From NCBI RefSeq assembly GCF_023035295.1, contig NZ_CP075076.1, positions 372,001 through 436,000 on the forward strand: a stretch of 64,000 bases of DNA. The letters are read 5' to 3'. Source of the stretch: Borrelia coriaceae. GTDB lineage: Bacteria; Spirochaetota; Spirochaetia; Borreliales; Borreliaceae. The notes under the pieces were generated by a model. That model did no database searches and was not told where the DNA came from. It saw only the letters and a list, made by a program, of their open reading frames with translations. Positions within the stretch are counted from its first letter, which is position 1. Every line of letters begins with the position of its first letter. Of the stretch, positions 38,679 to 46,827 are shown one piece after another. A program made the translations under genes and the position numbers.

Positions 38679-39701
38679 CTATTTTTTCCCCAAATAAACA
38701 CCTATCCAAGCCCAACCATTATTAATTTCTGGATCTTTTGGATAAGAAATTTTCTTAAAAACAAAATACCATTCCCAAATGTGCTCCCACCCACTTGAAC
38801 CAAGATAAGATGTATCATCACTAGAATCAGCCTCAAAACTACTTGCAAACTGTATTCCATTTTTTCGTCTACTTCCAAGCTTAATCATCGTTGTCAAAAA
38901 ACTATCCGTATTAATTGCATTGCTTCTACCCCCTCTTTGATCCCAACTCTGAATAAAAAAATTATGTTTATCCCTTATACTCAACAATTTTGCAGTATTT
39001 CCAGCAAAAATATATCTCTTAATATCTTGAATTAAATCATTTAAATTTCTATAAATTACAAAATCTGGATTATTATAATAATTAATTTTAGTAATAACTC
39101 CAGAATAGTCTATTGAATCTATTCTTAAATCTGACCTTGGTATTGAAAGCAATTGTTTATAATAAAAATATGCTTCATCATAACTTTGAATGCTCTCTAA
39201 GCTCAAAGCAAGATTATAATAATAATTGCCTCTATCTGAATTGGTAAGATTCTCAGCATTATTATTAAGCAAAAATTTGTAATAACGTATTTTATGCCCA
39301 GCTTCAATATTTAAATTGATAATCCTTTTGGCAATATCTAATTTTACAGAACTACTTTCATAAATGTAATCATCAAAATTATCAACAACATATCTATAAC
39401 AAGTAAAAGCCACTGAGTCTTCTTTAATTGCAGAATATATATTACCCATCAAATAAAAATACAAAGGATAATATTCTCTATTCTCATCATTAGCAATTCC
39501 TTGATTTACAGACTTTAAAGCCTCATTATAATCTTTATTGCGCATATGAATATCCACTATTCTATCAACAATAAGAAATTTATCTAAACCCTTTTTATTT
39601 GACTCTTCTAAAAGATCTACAAGACTTTGAATTTCGCTTTGCTTAATCTTATAACAGCTAAAAACCAGCACTAACCCAAATACTTGAATTAATAACTTCA
39701 T
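38679..39701 (-). CDS. Lipoprotein with TPR-like helical repeats
   Basis: A 340-residue predicted lipoprotein: MKLLIQVFGLVLVFSC is a lipoprotein signal peptide with a lipobox-like end (VFSC). Helical repeats (about residues 25-200), such as NKDYNEALKSVNQGI, LMGNIYSAIKEDSVAFTCYR and NLALSLESIQSYDEAYFYYKQ, follow the TPR pattern. A C-terminal aromatic segment (GWEHIWEWYFVF, GWAWIGVYLG) is unusual. No Shine-Dalgarno sequence precedes the ATG. A near-consensus promoter puts the transcription start on or beside the A of the ATG, so the message may be leaderless. It is divergent from the next lipoprotein gene. Confidence 0.75.
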   Translation of the reverse strand: MKLLIQVFGLVLVFSCYKIKQSEIQSLVDLLEESNKKGLDKFLIVDRIVDIHMRNKDYNEALKSVNQGIANDENREYYPLYFYLMGNIYSAIKEDSVAFTCYRYVVDNFDDYIYESSSVKLDIAKRIINLNIEAGHKIRYYKFLLNNNAENLTNSDRGNYYYNLALSLESIQSYDEAYFYYKQLLSIPRSDLRIDSIDYSGVITKINYYNNPDFVIYRNLNDLIQDIKRYIFAGNTAKLLSIRDKHNFFIQSWDQRGGRSNAINTDSFLTTMIKLGSRRKNGIQFASSFEADSSDDTSYLGSSGWEHIWEWYFVFKKISYPKDPEINNGWAWIGVYLGKK

Positions 39702-39708
39702 TGTTTTT

Positions 39709-39736
39709 ATTATATAATAAAGGTCATGCATAACAA
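39709..39736 (-). promoter_or_regulatory. Sigma-70 promoter for the TPR lipoprotein, on a palindromic -10 box
   Basis: On the minus strand, -35 TTGTTA (39736-39731), a 16-nt spacer, then -10 TATAAT (39714-39709). Seven bases separate the -10 from the ATG at 39701, so the transcript should start at about the start codon. The 10-mer ATTATATAAT (39709-39718) is its own reverse complement and also gives a plus-strand TATAAT at 39713-39718, facing the divergent lipoprotein gene. Confidence 0.55.
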
Positions 39737-39776
39737 AACACATCTTAAAGCCAATACAAACTATCAGGATTTTAAC

Positions 39777-41084
39777 ATGAATATAAAATTAATTTATATT
39801 TTACTACTCATATTACTGCTATCTTGTTTTGATAACAACAATAAATACGGTATCGTTCTAGATTCAAAGGATAGAGAAAAATTACCAAACGGATCACTTG
39901 TCAAAATAGAAAATATAAATCAAGAGAAAAAAACAATAATAATAAACTACAATGGGATAAAGTTTATTGTACACAAGTTTACAATAGAAGAATTTCAAAC
40001 AAAAGAAGAAGCAAAAAACTTTCAATTAAGTATTCAACCATACTTAAGCAAATATGCTACAAGCAAAAGAGATTTATTGCCCTTAAGAAGGTCTCCAGAC
40101 AGCTATCAAGAAAATATAATCTATAGGATCCCAAAAGATGCTATATTAAAAATAATACATATCGGAGAAGAAACAGAAGCAGGTTCGCTTAAAGGAAGAT
40201 GGCTACATGTTTTAACAAAAGACGGGTATAAAGGTTACGTCTTTGACTACGCACTCGAAGTTTTCGATAATATTACAGGTATAATGCTCACTAATCCACT
40301 AGATCAAGCATTACAAACTGACATAATTAACAAATTTAAAAACATTAAATACCTAAGACCACTTTACTATGAAACAATGATCGCCAACAATACTTATGAC
40401 ACTAACCTACTAAGAGAAGATCATGGATTATTCTTTACTCCAAAAAATGAAATAAAAATTAATATACCTGAACTAAGTGTAAATTTCAAGTTTGACATTG
40501 TTGAAGAGGTTAAACCTAATGGATTTTTATTTAGATCTAAAACTGCAGAGAAAGATTTTATCTTTTTATCAAAAGAAGATCAAAATTACTATAAATTAAT
40601 CATAAAAGTTAAAGAGAATAACCTCGAATCAAGACTAGCCATCATTGAACAAAATATTACAAAAATTATCCTTGAAGCAGAAAAACAAAATCAAAATCTC
40701 ATAAATAGACTAACATCGTACGGAACCTTAATTAACAAACAATACGGAAATATTGAATTTAAAAGCGATAAAACTTTCATTTGGAAAATAGACAAAGAAA
40801 TTTATAATTTCCCAAATGCCGGAACATTCGAAATAATAGGACTAAGCCCAAATTTACAAATATCATATAAACAAGCTATTAAATTAATAAATAAAGAGGG
40901 GAAAAAATATTTCTGTCTATTAGACTATACAGAAAATGCTTTACAACTTATATTCATATCCCCTAAAAATGTAAAAGATGATTTAATAATCATTGATGAC
41001 AAAGATAAAATCGCAGTTATACTGTTTAATAATGCTCAGGCTCATCAAGATACACTTACAAAACAATCTCAAGGAAGACTTTAA
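39777..41084 (+). CDS. Lipoprotein with bacterial SH3-like domain
   Basis: A 435-residue predicted lipoprotein. The signal peptide MNIKLIYILLLILLLSC starts at the ATG at 39777, which has AGGA 7 nt upstream; the frame extends 17 codons further without such a site. The segment from about residue 100 to 170 (SPDSYQENIIYRIPKDAILK, then GRWLHVLTKDGYKGYVFDYALEV) matches the SH3b fold, which often binds peptidoglycan or peptides. The remainder is unrecognised. The next gene follows after 12 nt. Surface or periplasmic location is not known. Confidence 0.78.
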   Translation: MNIKLIYILLLILLLSCFDNNNKYGIVLDSKDREKLPNGSLVKIENINQEKKTIIINYNGIKFIVHKFTIEEFQTKEEAKNFQLSIQPYLSKYATSKRDLLPLRRSPDSYQENIIYRIPKDAILKIIHIGEETEAGSLKGRWLHVLTKDGYKGYVFDYALEVFDNITGIMLTNPLDQALQTDIINKFKNIKYLRPLYYETMIANNTYDTNLLREDHGLFFTPKNEIKINIPELSVNFKFDIVEEVKPNGFLFRSKTAEKDFIFLSKEDQNYYKLIIKVKENNLESRLAIIEQNITKIILEAEKQNQNLINRLTSYGTLINKQYGNIEFKSDKTFIWKIDKEIYNFPNAGTFEIIGLSPNLQISYKQAIKLINKEGKKYFCLLDYTENALQLIFISPKNVKDDLIIIDDKDKIAVILFNNAQAHQDTLTKQSQGRL

Positions 41085-41096
41085 AGGTTAGAATTA

Positions 41097-41750
41097 ATGA
41101 AAATAATACTCATATTACTAACACAATTTATTACCTTATTACATGCAAATGAAGATACAAAAATAATAAAAGAATTATCAAAAACAATTTATAATTTTAG
41201 CAATAAAGAGTATGAAATAAACAAAGAAAAGTTAGATAGATTTATAGAATCAATAGACCTAAATAACATCAAAATCGTAAAAGAATTACAAAAAATAAAA
41301 AATGATTTTTTAATGACATCTGTGTACTTTCAAAATACAAAGGGTACTTTAATAGCCCTAACTCTCTCAGCAGAAATAAATTTTCAATACAAAATATCAC
41401 CACTATCAATCTCTATAATAAATAATGATTTTAAAACCACAAAAGCACTAATAGACTATGGTATCCAAATTAATAGAATAGATGAAACAAAATATCCATC
41501 AATATTTTGGGCAATATACTTAAACAATGAAAAAATATTTAATCTTTTAAAAGAAAAAGGAGCTGATTTAAGCCTTACGCTTACAAATGGGAAAACACCT
41601 ATACAAGCTACAATAGAGGTAGAAAATACTAGCTTAATTGAGATATTACTTAAAAAAAATGCTTATATTAAAGATGAATACAAAAAAGAAATTCAAAACT
41701 TAAAAAATAAAAACATCATAAATATTCTAAAAAGATATAATATAATCTAA
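41097..41750 (+). CDS. Exported ankyrin-repeat protein
   Basis: A 217-residue protein with an N-terminal signal peptide (ILILLTQFITLLHA, cleaved near residue 17) and about four ankyrin-type repeats in the second half: PLSISIINNDFKTTKALIDY, SIFWAIYLNNEKIFNLLKEKGAD, TPIQATIEVENTSLIEILLKKNA. Ankyrin repeats mediate protein-protein contacts; the partner is unknown, and the signal peptide places it in the periplasm. It follows the SH3 lipoprotein by 12 nt in the same direction and may form a complex with it. Confidence 0.75.
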   Translation: MKIILILLTQFITLLHANEDTKIIKELSKTIYNFSNKEYEINKEKLDRFIESIDLNNIKIVKELQKIKNDFLMTSVYFQNTKGTLIALTLSAEINFQYKISPLSISIINNDFKTTKALIDYGIQINRIDETKYPSIFWAIYLNNEKIFNLLKEKGADLSLTLTNGKTPIQATIEVENTSLIEILLKKNAYIKDEYKKEIQNLKNKNIINILKRYNII

Positions 41751-41761
41751 CATTAAACAAC

Positions 41762-41965
41762 TCAGTACTCACAAGACATTTCAATATTTTTATCACTCGA
41801 AATAAGATTTTCATGATAATCATCGGCAAAAAATTTTTGTCATGTTCTTCTAATGCATTAATTTCAAGCAATTTCAAACTTCAATCTGTATTGATTAATT
41901 TAGAATATTCATACAATCAATCCTCTCTCCAAAACCAGACTTACTTTTTTGTACTAATAATAAAT
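41762..41965 (-). pseudogene. Decayed gene remnant, family unknown
   Basis: The 304-nt gap 41751-42054 has no intact frame, but its minus strand reads like protein in three consecutive frames: KSKSGFGERIDCMNIL, then KLINTD-stop-SLKLLEINALEEHDKNF, then ADDYHENLISSDKNIEMSCEY ending at a stop (41764-41762). The last two join if one base is added or lost in an A6T5 run at 41828-41838. The balanced, acidic composition is unlike translated intergenic AT sequence. I do not know the family. The remaining part of the gap holds the upstream region of the symporter gene. Confidence 0.45.
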
Positions 41966-42054
41966 ATTATTACCAAAGTTTATATTTAATAAAAAATCTA
42001 GTAAGATTTATTATGATATAGATAATATTTTTCAAACTCGCAAAGGAAAAATTT

Positions 42055-43245
42055 ATGAATACAAAAGTAAAGTTCTCCCTAAACATACCTATTGGAATAT
42101 TGCTTGGATTATTTTTTCCCTCTGAAGCTTACAACACGCTTTCACATATCTTTATAAGATTAACCTATATATCCTTAATTCCATTTTTAATATTTTCAAT
42201 TCCACTTGGCATAGAAAACATTATTGAAAATAAAAAATTCAGCAAATTGTTTGGAAAAACAATTTATTATGGCATTTTAATTAACATTATAGGAATAATT
42301 ATCTCAATTACAGTTGCAATCATATATCTACCACAAAGAATTCCAATACTAGATAAAAATATTCAAAATATATATATGTTTGATCAAACAGCATTTCTTG
42401 AAACATTTTTTCCAAAAAATATCTTTACAATACTTACAAACAATAATCCAAATCTTTTAAGTATTTATATTATCTCAATCATTATTGGCACTAGTTTTTA
42501 CTACGCAAAGCAAAAGGGGCGAATTGCTAGAGAGCTTATCTTAAGCCTTTCAAACCTTTTTTATAATGCTAACGGAATAGTTGTTAAAATATTAAATTTC
42601 GGCATTATTTTTATCACAGCAGCATATACTACAAACTTAAAAAATTTTAAAAATTATCAATACTACATAGATAGCATAATGCTTTTATCCTCATGGACAA
42701 TTATTATTATCCTAATAATAATTCCAATGATTAGTTATCGATTAACTAAAAATTTTAAATTATCATATAAGAACATATTAATATCTATCCAAAATATAAT
42801 ATTTGCAGGTTTGACAATGGATGCTTATACGCCCTATGCATTTTTAATAGAAGACATAAAAAATGAAAAAATAAACATAAAAAAATCGATAATTACAAAC
42901 ATACCTATAATCAACTTTATTTCTAAAACCGGAACAATTTTCATTTCTACAATTTCATTTTTTATTATTTTAAAATCTTATTCAAGCTTACCCATATCAA
43001 TTTATGAAATAAGCTACATGAGCATATTGGCATTTCTCTTTATTTTCGCATTTCCACACATACCAAACAGTTTAATTTACATAATTACAATGCTATGTTC
43101 AACTTACACAAAAGGAATTGAACTTAGCTACTCTAACATAATGCCAATACTTCCAATTTTAGCATCTCTAGCTTTAATGATCGATTTCACATCCAATATT
43201 GCAATAATACAAATAATCGATTTCAATGAATTACAAGATACATAA
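42055..43245 (+). CDS. Glutamate/dicarboxylate:cation symporter-like protein (DAACS family)
   Basis: A 396-residue integral membrane protein with 8-10 hydrophobic segments and the layout of the DAACS (GltP/DctA) family: a first half of six helices, then a hairpin-rich second half. The usual serine-rich hairpin motif (SSSAxLP) is replaced by TMDAYTPYAFL, and the NTMVNVTGD-type sequence by LMIDFTSNIAI, so substrate choice may differ from E. coli GltP. The corresponding B. burgdorferi gene (BB0401) is annotated as a glutamate transporter. AAAGGAAA precedes the ATG. It stands alone, convergent with proS 21 nt away. Confidence 0.8.
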   Translation: MNTKVKFSLNIPIGILLGLFFPSEAYNTLSHIFIRLTYISLIPFLIFSIPLGIENIIENKKFSKLFGKTIYYGILINIIGIIISITVAIIYLPQRIPILDKNIQNIYMFDQTAFLETFFPKNIFTILTNNNPNLLSIYIISIIIGTSFYYAKQKGRIARELILSLSNLFYNANGIVVKILNFGIIFITAAYTTNLKNFKNYQYYIDSIMLLSSWTIIIILIIIPMISYRLTKNFKLSYKNILISIQNIIFAGLTMDAYTPYAFLIEDIKNEKINIKKSIITNIPIINFISKTGTIFISTISFFIILKSYSSLPISIYEISYMSILAFLFIFAFPHIPNSLIYIITMLCSTYTKGIELSYSNIMPILPILASLALMIDFTSNIAIIQIIDFNELQDT

Positions 43246-43266
43246 TGTTTAATCTTTAAATAAATA

Positions 43267-44733
43267 TTAATATGCTCTTGCAAATAAAACAAGATACTTG
43301 GCTGCTGTACTGCAATAAATACAGGTCAAGTCATTTAAAGATCTATTTTTAAACTCTTCAGGAATGCATCGTATTGTAGCCTTTGTATCGTTTTTAATAC
43401 TCTCTTCACAGACTTCATTTCCACACCAAGAAGAGAGAACAAATCCTAAATCTTCATTAATATAAGTTTTAAAAGTAGCATAATCATTTTCTTTAAACCC
43501 AATAATTTCCTTGGTATGCAAATTTCTAAACTCCAATGCTCTATTAAATAATTCACACTGCATAGTTTCAAGCTCATGTCTTATTTTAGATAATAATTCT
43601 TTAACTAATACTTGATACTTAGAATTTTTATCTTTATCCCTTCTTGCAACAGTAACACAATCCATCAAAATATCATTAAAACCTATCTCAATTCGTATTG
43701 GAATTCCTTTAAGTTCAGCAGCAGCAAATCTAAATCCTGGTGAATTCTTGGTATCTCTATCAATCTCCACTCTCAACTTTGCTTCTTTTAAAATATTAAA
43801 AATAGCAGTAGAATATTCAAGAATCTTTTTATTAGCTTCATCATCTCTTTTAAAAATAGGAACAATAATAACCTCAATTGGTGCTATTTTGGGTGGTAAT
43901 ATCAAACCTTTGTTATCAGAATGAACCATAATCAATGCCCCAATTAACCTGGTTGAAACTCCCCAACTAGTAGCAAAAACATAATCCATCTCACCTTTCT
44001 TATTTTGGAACTTAACATCAAAAGCCTTAGCAAAATTCAATCCCAAATAATGAGATGTTCCTGCTTGCAAAGCTTTCTTATCTTGCATTAATGCTTCAAG
44101 CGTGTAAGTAGATATAGCACCTGCAAATTTTTCCCTCTCTGTTTTTTTGCCACAAAATACAGGAATAGCTAAGTAATCTTCAACAAACCTTTTATAAAGG
44201 TTTAAAATAAATAAAGTCTCTTCTAAAGCTTCCTCAGCAGTCTCATGAGCAGTATGACCTTCTTGCCACAAAAACTCAGTGGTACGAATAAATGGTCTTG
44301 TCCTTTTTTCCCAACGAATAATATTTGCCCATTGATTTATTTTAACAGGCAAATCTCTATAAGACTTTATCCATTTGCTATACATATTCCAAATAATGGT
44401 CTCAGAAGTAGGTCTTAAAACTAAAGGCTCGACTAATGCTTCACCACCAGCAGTTGTAATAACGGCAAGTTCTGGTGAAAATCCGTTAACATGTTCTTTT
44501 TCTCTCTCTAAAAATTCATAAGGAATCAGTAAAGGAAAATATGCATTCTCATGTCCTGTCTCTTTAAGCTTATAATCAAGTATACTCTTAATTCTCTCCC
44601 AAATAGCATACCCATAAGGCATAATAACCATACAACCTTTAACAGGACTGTAATCAACAAGTTTTGCCTTTTGTACTATGTCTAAATACCACTTAGAAAA
44701 TTCCTCTTCCTTTGAAGAAATAAAATTACCCAT
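43267..44733 (-). CDS. proS: Prolyl-tRNA synthetase, archaeal/eukaryotic type
   Basis: A class II synthetase of 488 residues belonging to the short ProS type 3 found in archaea, eukaryotes and some bacteria; it lacks the editing (INS) domain. Motif 2 surroundings (RWEKRTRPFIRTTEFLWQEGHTAH), LRPTSETIIW and the anticodon-binding domain (IEVIIVPIFKRDD) are clear. Two cysteine pairs at the C-terminus (SSWCGNEVC, CIYC) fit the zinc-binding domain of this type. I chose the ATG at 44733 (AGGG 8 nt upstream); the frame also has a GTG at 44742. Confidence 0.95.
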   Translation of the reverse strand: MGNFISSKEEEFSKWYLDIVQKAKLVDYSPVKGCMVIMPYGYAIWERIKSILDYKLKETGHENAYFPLLIPYEFLEREKEHVNGFSPELAVITTAGGEALVEPLVLRPTSETIIWNMYSKWIKSYRDLPVKINQWANIIRWEKRTRPFIRTTEFLWQEGHTAHETAEEALEETLFILNLYKRFVEDYLAIPVFCGKKTEREKFAGAISTYTLEALMQDKKALQAGTSHYLGLNFAKAFDVKFQNKKGEMDYVFATSWGVSTRLIGALIMVHSDNKGLILPPKIAPIEVIIVPIFKRDDEANKKILEYSTAIFNILKEAKLRVEIDRDTKNSPGFRFAAAELKGIPIRIEIGFNDILMDCVTVARRDKDKNSKYQVLVKELLSKIRHELETMQCELFNRALEFRNLHTKEIIGFKENDYATFKTYINEDLGFVLSSWCGNEVCEESIKNDTKATIRCIPEEFKNRSLNDLTCIYCSTAAKYLVLFARAY

Positions 44734-45434
44734 AAACCTCACCCTTTTTAAAAAATTTTAGGCATCAAAAACAATGATGCAACTTACCTTAAAAAGCAAA
44801 AAATTTCTTTTGGTTTATAATCAATGACATTCTATTTATAATAATTATTCAACTAAATGTTATTTAAATCTTCAATCTGCACACCCTAATCTTTACCAAT
44901 AGAAAAACAGTAAAAACGTCAAATAAAAATCATACATTAAAATATATATTTAAAAAACATAAAAAAGAATAAAAACAAACTTACCAACCTGTAACTCAAA
45001 TTCATAATTAAATTTATATTTATATTAAAAATATGTCAAACATATTTTTAATATAAATCTTTGCTCTAATATTTATTTTTATAAGTTGAAAAAATATGTT
45101 CGTATTTCACAATAAATTTCTCAAAAAAATACACACAAAAAAACTTATAGGTTTAACTAGAATATCATGTCAAAAAATTAAACTAAAAAATAGCTTAAAG
45201 AATACCATTAATAACTTTTTCTCCAATAAAATCAAAAAAAATAAACCTCATTTCTACAGCTTAAAACTGTTAAAGCTATGTTGATATGAAAAAAAACTTA
45301 ATATCAAAAATATACAAAACAAAAAAAAACACAGAAAAATTTGCTCATAAAAAATCCCTTAATATCTTATATTTTATGAAATATAATTTTAAAAATTATA
45401 TACACCTAATCAAACATAAGGTGAAGGAGAATTT
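44734..45434 (-). other. Gene-free, very AT-rich 0.7-kb interval
   Basis: Between proS and the outer-membrane-protein pair I find no frame with a ribosome-binding site and protein-like composition. A 62-codon frame at 45096-45284 (+) is lysine- and asparagine-rich with no site before it. The stretch holds one long inverted repeat (45018-45058) and, near 45382, a TATAAT that could belong to the promoter of the next gene. In Lyme borreliae the locus numbering leaves room for two small genes here; I see neither. Confidence 0.6.
45018..45058. repeat. Perfect 18-bp inverted repeat with 5-nt loop
   Basis: ATTTATATTAAAAATATG (45018-45035), loop TCAAA, then its exact reverse complement (45041-45058). 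It is almost purely AT. The transcript would be a long hairpin on either strand; no U-run is needed, as the arms themselves end in A/T. It could be a bidirectional transcript end, the end of a small RNA, or a protein-binding site. Confidence 0.8.
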
Positions 45435-46034
45435 ATGAAAATATTATTGCAACTGATTATGATTTTTGTAGCAAGTCTATCTTTTGCTACAAAAATTGAT
45501 ACATCTGCTCTTAATAAAATATTAAATGAGCAAGAAATCCAACATAAATCATTTGGAATAGGGTTTGGAATTGGAAACCCTATAACTAATATCATAATTA
45601 ATTTCCCATACGTAGATATAGATATTGGATATGGGGGGTTCAACGGACTACACCCTAACAATTTCGTACCTTATATTGTTTTTGGAACTGATATCTTATT
45701 ACAAAAAGAAATTTATCAGAATACAATGATCACTAGCGGGCTTGGCATAGGCTTAGATTTATCTCCAATAAAACCAAACGAAAAAGATGCATCAAGCATA
45801 CAAACAGATGATAGTACAAACAAACAAGAAGAATTTTCACTCACTTCGCCTAACAATAGGTTGGGAATTGTTCTTAGGTTTCCTATTATCTTAGAATATA
45901 GTTTTTTGACAAATGTTGTAATAGGATTCAAAGCTGTGACTACAATTGGTGGAACAATGATATTCAATCCCACATCAATGGAAGGAATTAGATTTGGATT
46001 TTTTGCTTTTGGATTCATAAAAATATACATATAA
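45435..46034 (+). CDS. Outer-membrane beta-barrel protein, BB0405-like
   Basis: A 199-residue protein with a Sec signal peptide (IFVASLSFA, cleavage near residue 19). The mature part alternates hydrophobic residues with glycine (FGIGFGIGNPITNIIINFPYVDIDIGYG, split across about 43-70), and ends in an aromatic-ended strand (FAFGFIKIYI), the usual signature of a beta-barrel. By position and pattern it matches B. burgdorferi BB0405, a surface-exposed porin-like protein needed for infection in mice. AAGGAG precedes the ATG. The paralogue 10 nt downstream shares the GNPxxNxxIxxPYVDIDxG and GxRFxFFAxGFIK blocks. Confidence 0.82.
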   Translation: MKILLQLIMIFVASLSFATKIDTSALNKILNEQEIQHKSFGIGFGIGNPITNIIINFPYVDIDIGYGGFNGLHPNNFVPYIVFGTDILLQKEIYQNTMITSGLGIGLDLSPIKPNEKDASSIQTDDSTNKQEEFSLTSPNNRLGIVLRFPIILEYSFLTNVVIGFKAVTTIGGTMIFNPTSMEGIRFGFFAFGFIKIYI

Positions 46035-46044
46035 GGAAAAATCA

Positions 46045-46788
46045 ATGAAAAAAAATGCTCTGTCAGTATTTATATTACTCTTAATATCTAATTCAAACCA
46101 TTTTGCATTTTCTCAATCCAATAATGCTTATTTCATCCAATGTCAACAAGAAAATGATGGAACCATTTGTATCACAAACGATAAACCTATTATTAAAGAG
46201 CCCAAGCCCATTCCCAAAGAGCCCAAGCCCATTCCCAAAGAGCCCAAGCCCATTCCCAAAGAGCCCAAACCCACTCCCAAAGAAGCCAAGCCACATATCA
46301 ATACAAATCCTAACATAAAGAAAAAGGACAAACATCCTTACTCATTCGCAGCGGGCATAGGAACTGGAAATCCTCTTATCAATCTTTTAATCTCAGTCCC
46401 ATACGTAGACATAGATCTTGGACATGGTAGTTTTTTATACTTCAATCACACAAATTTTAAACCTTATAATTTGATTGCAATCGATCTAATTTTTAGACAA
46501 CAAGTAGGAAAATTTTTAATCATTGGAGGAGGAGTTGGCATTGGGGCAGATTGGTCTCAAGCAAATCTAACTTCTTATAGCAATACAAAACCTTCTCCTT
46601 ATGACAGGATAGCAATAGTAACCAGACTACCTATATCAATAGAATATAAAATCATAAAAAACCTCTCATTAGGCTTTAAAATTTACCCCACACTTGGTCC
46701 AACAATATTTTTAACAGAACCAAAAATAGTGTTTGAAGGAATGAGATTTAGGTTCTTCGCAGTTGGGTTTATTAAAGTTTCCACATAA
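46045..46788 (+). CDS. Outer-membrane beta-barrel protein with proline-rich repeat, BB0406-like
   Basis: A 247-residue paralogue of the preceding protein. After the signal peptide (about 1-24) comes a charged spacer holding four 7-residue EPKPIPK-type repeats (about residues 52-79), then the barrel domain with GIGTGNPLINLLISVPYVDID and a C-terminal RFRFFAVGFIK strand. Such Pro-Lys spacers, as in TonB, form stiff extended rods, so the segment could lie in the periplasm or at the surface. B. burgdorferi BB0406 binds laminin; I do not recall such a repeat there. It is translated from the same operon as its paralogue. Confidence 0.82.
   Translation: MKKNALSVFILLLISNSNHFAFSQSNNAYFIQCQQENDGTICITNDKPIIKEPKPIPKEPKPIPKEPKPIPKEPKPTPKEAKPHINTNPNIKKKDKHPYSFAAGIGTGNPLINLLISVPYVDIDLGHGSFLYFNHTNFKPYNLIAIDLIFRQQVGKFLIIGGGVGIGADWSQANLTSYSNTKPSPYDRIAIVTRLPISIEYKIIKNLSLGFKIYPTLGPTIFLTEPKIVFEGMRFRFFAVGFIKVST
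46198..46281 (+). repeat. 21-bp tandem repeat inside the BB0406-like gene
   Basis: Three perfect copies of GAGCCCAAGCCCATTCCCAAA (46198-46260) plus a fourth with two changes (46261-46281), then a degenerate remnant. Every copy keeps the reading frame and encodes EPKPIPK (EPKPTPK in copy four). The unit is over half G+C in a very AT-rich genome. Its minus strand also stays open, which creates spurious antisense frames. Confidence 0.93.
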
Positions 46789-46827
46789 ATAATAAATTTA
46801 TACTAAAGTCAAAAGACCAATATCCTA

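Noticed and set aside
45096..45284. A 62-codon frame on the plus strand in the gene-free interval
   Set aside because: It has no ribosome-binding site, is dominated by Lys, Asn, Leu and Ile as expected for translated AT-rich DNA, and shows no domain or signal peptide.
46093..46335. Several antisense and shifted frames across the 21-bp repeat (for example Gly-Leu-Phe-rich peptides)
   Set aside because: The repeat unit is a multiple of three and lacks stops in all frames, so open frames here are a by-product of the true gene.
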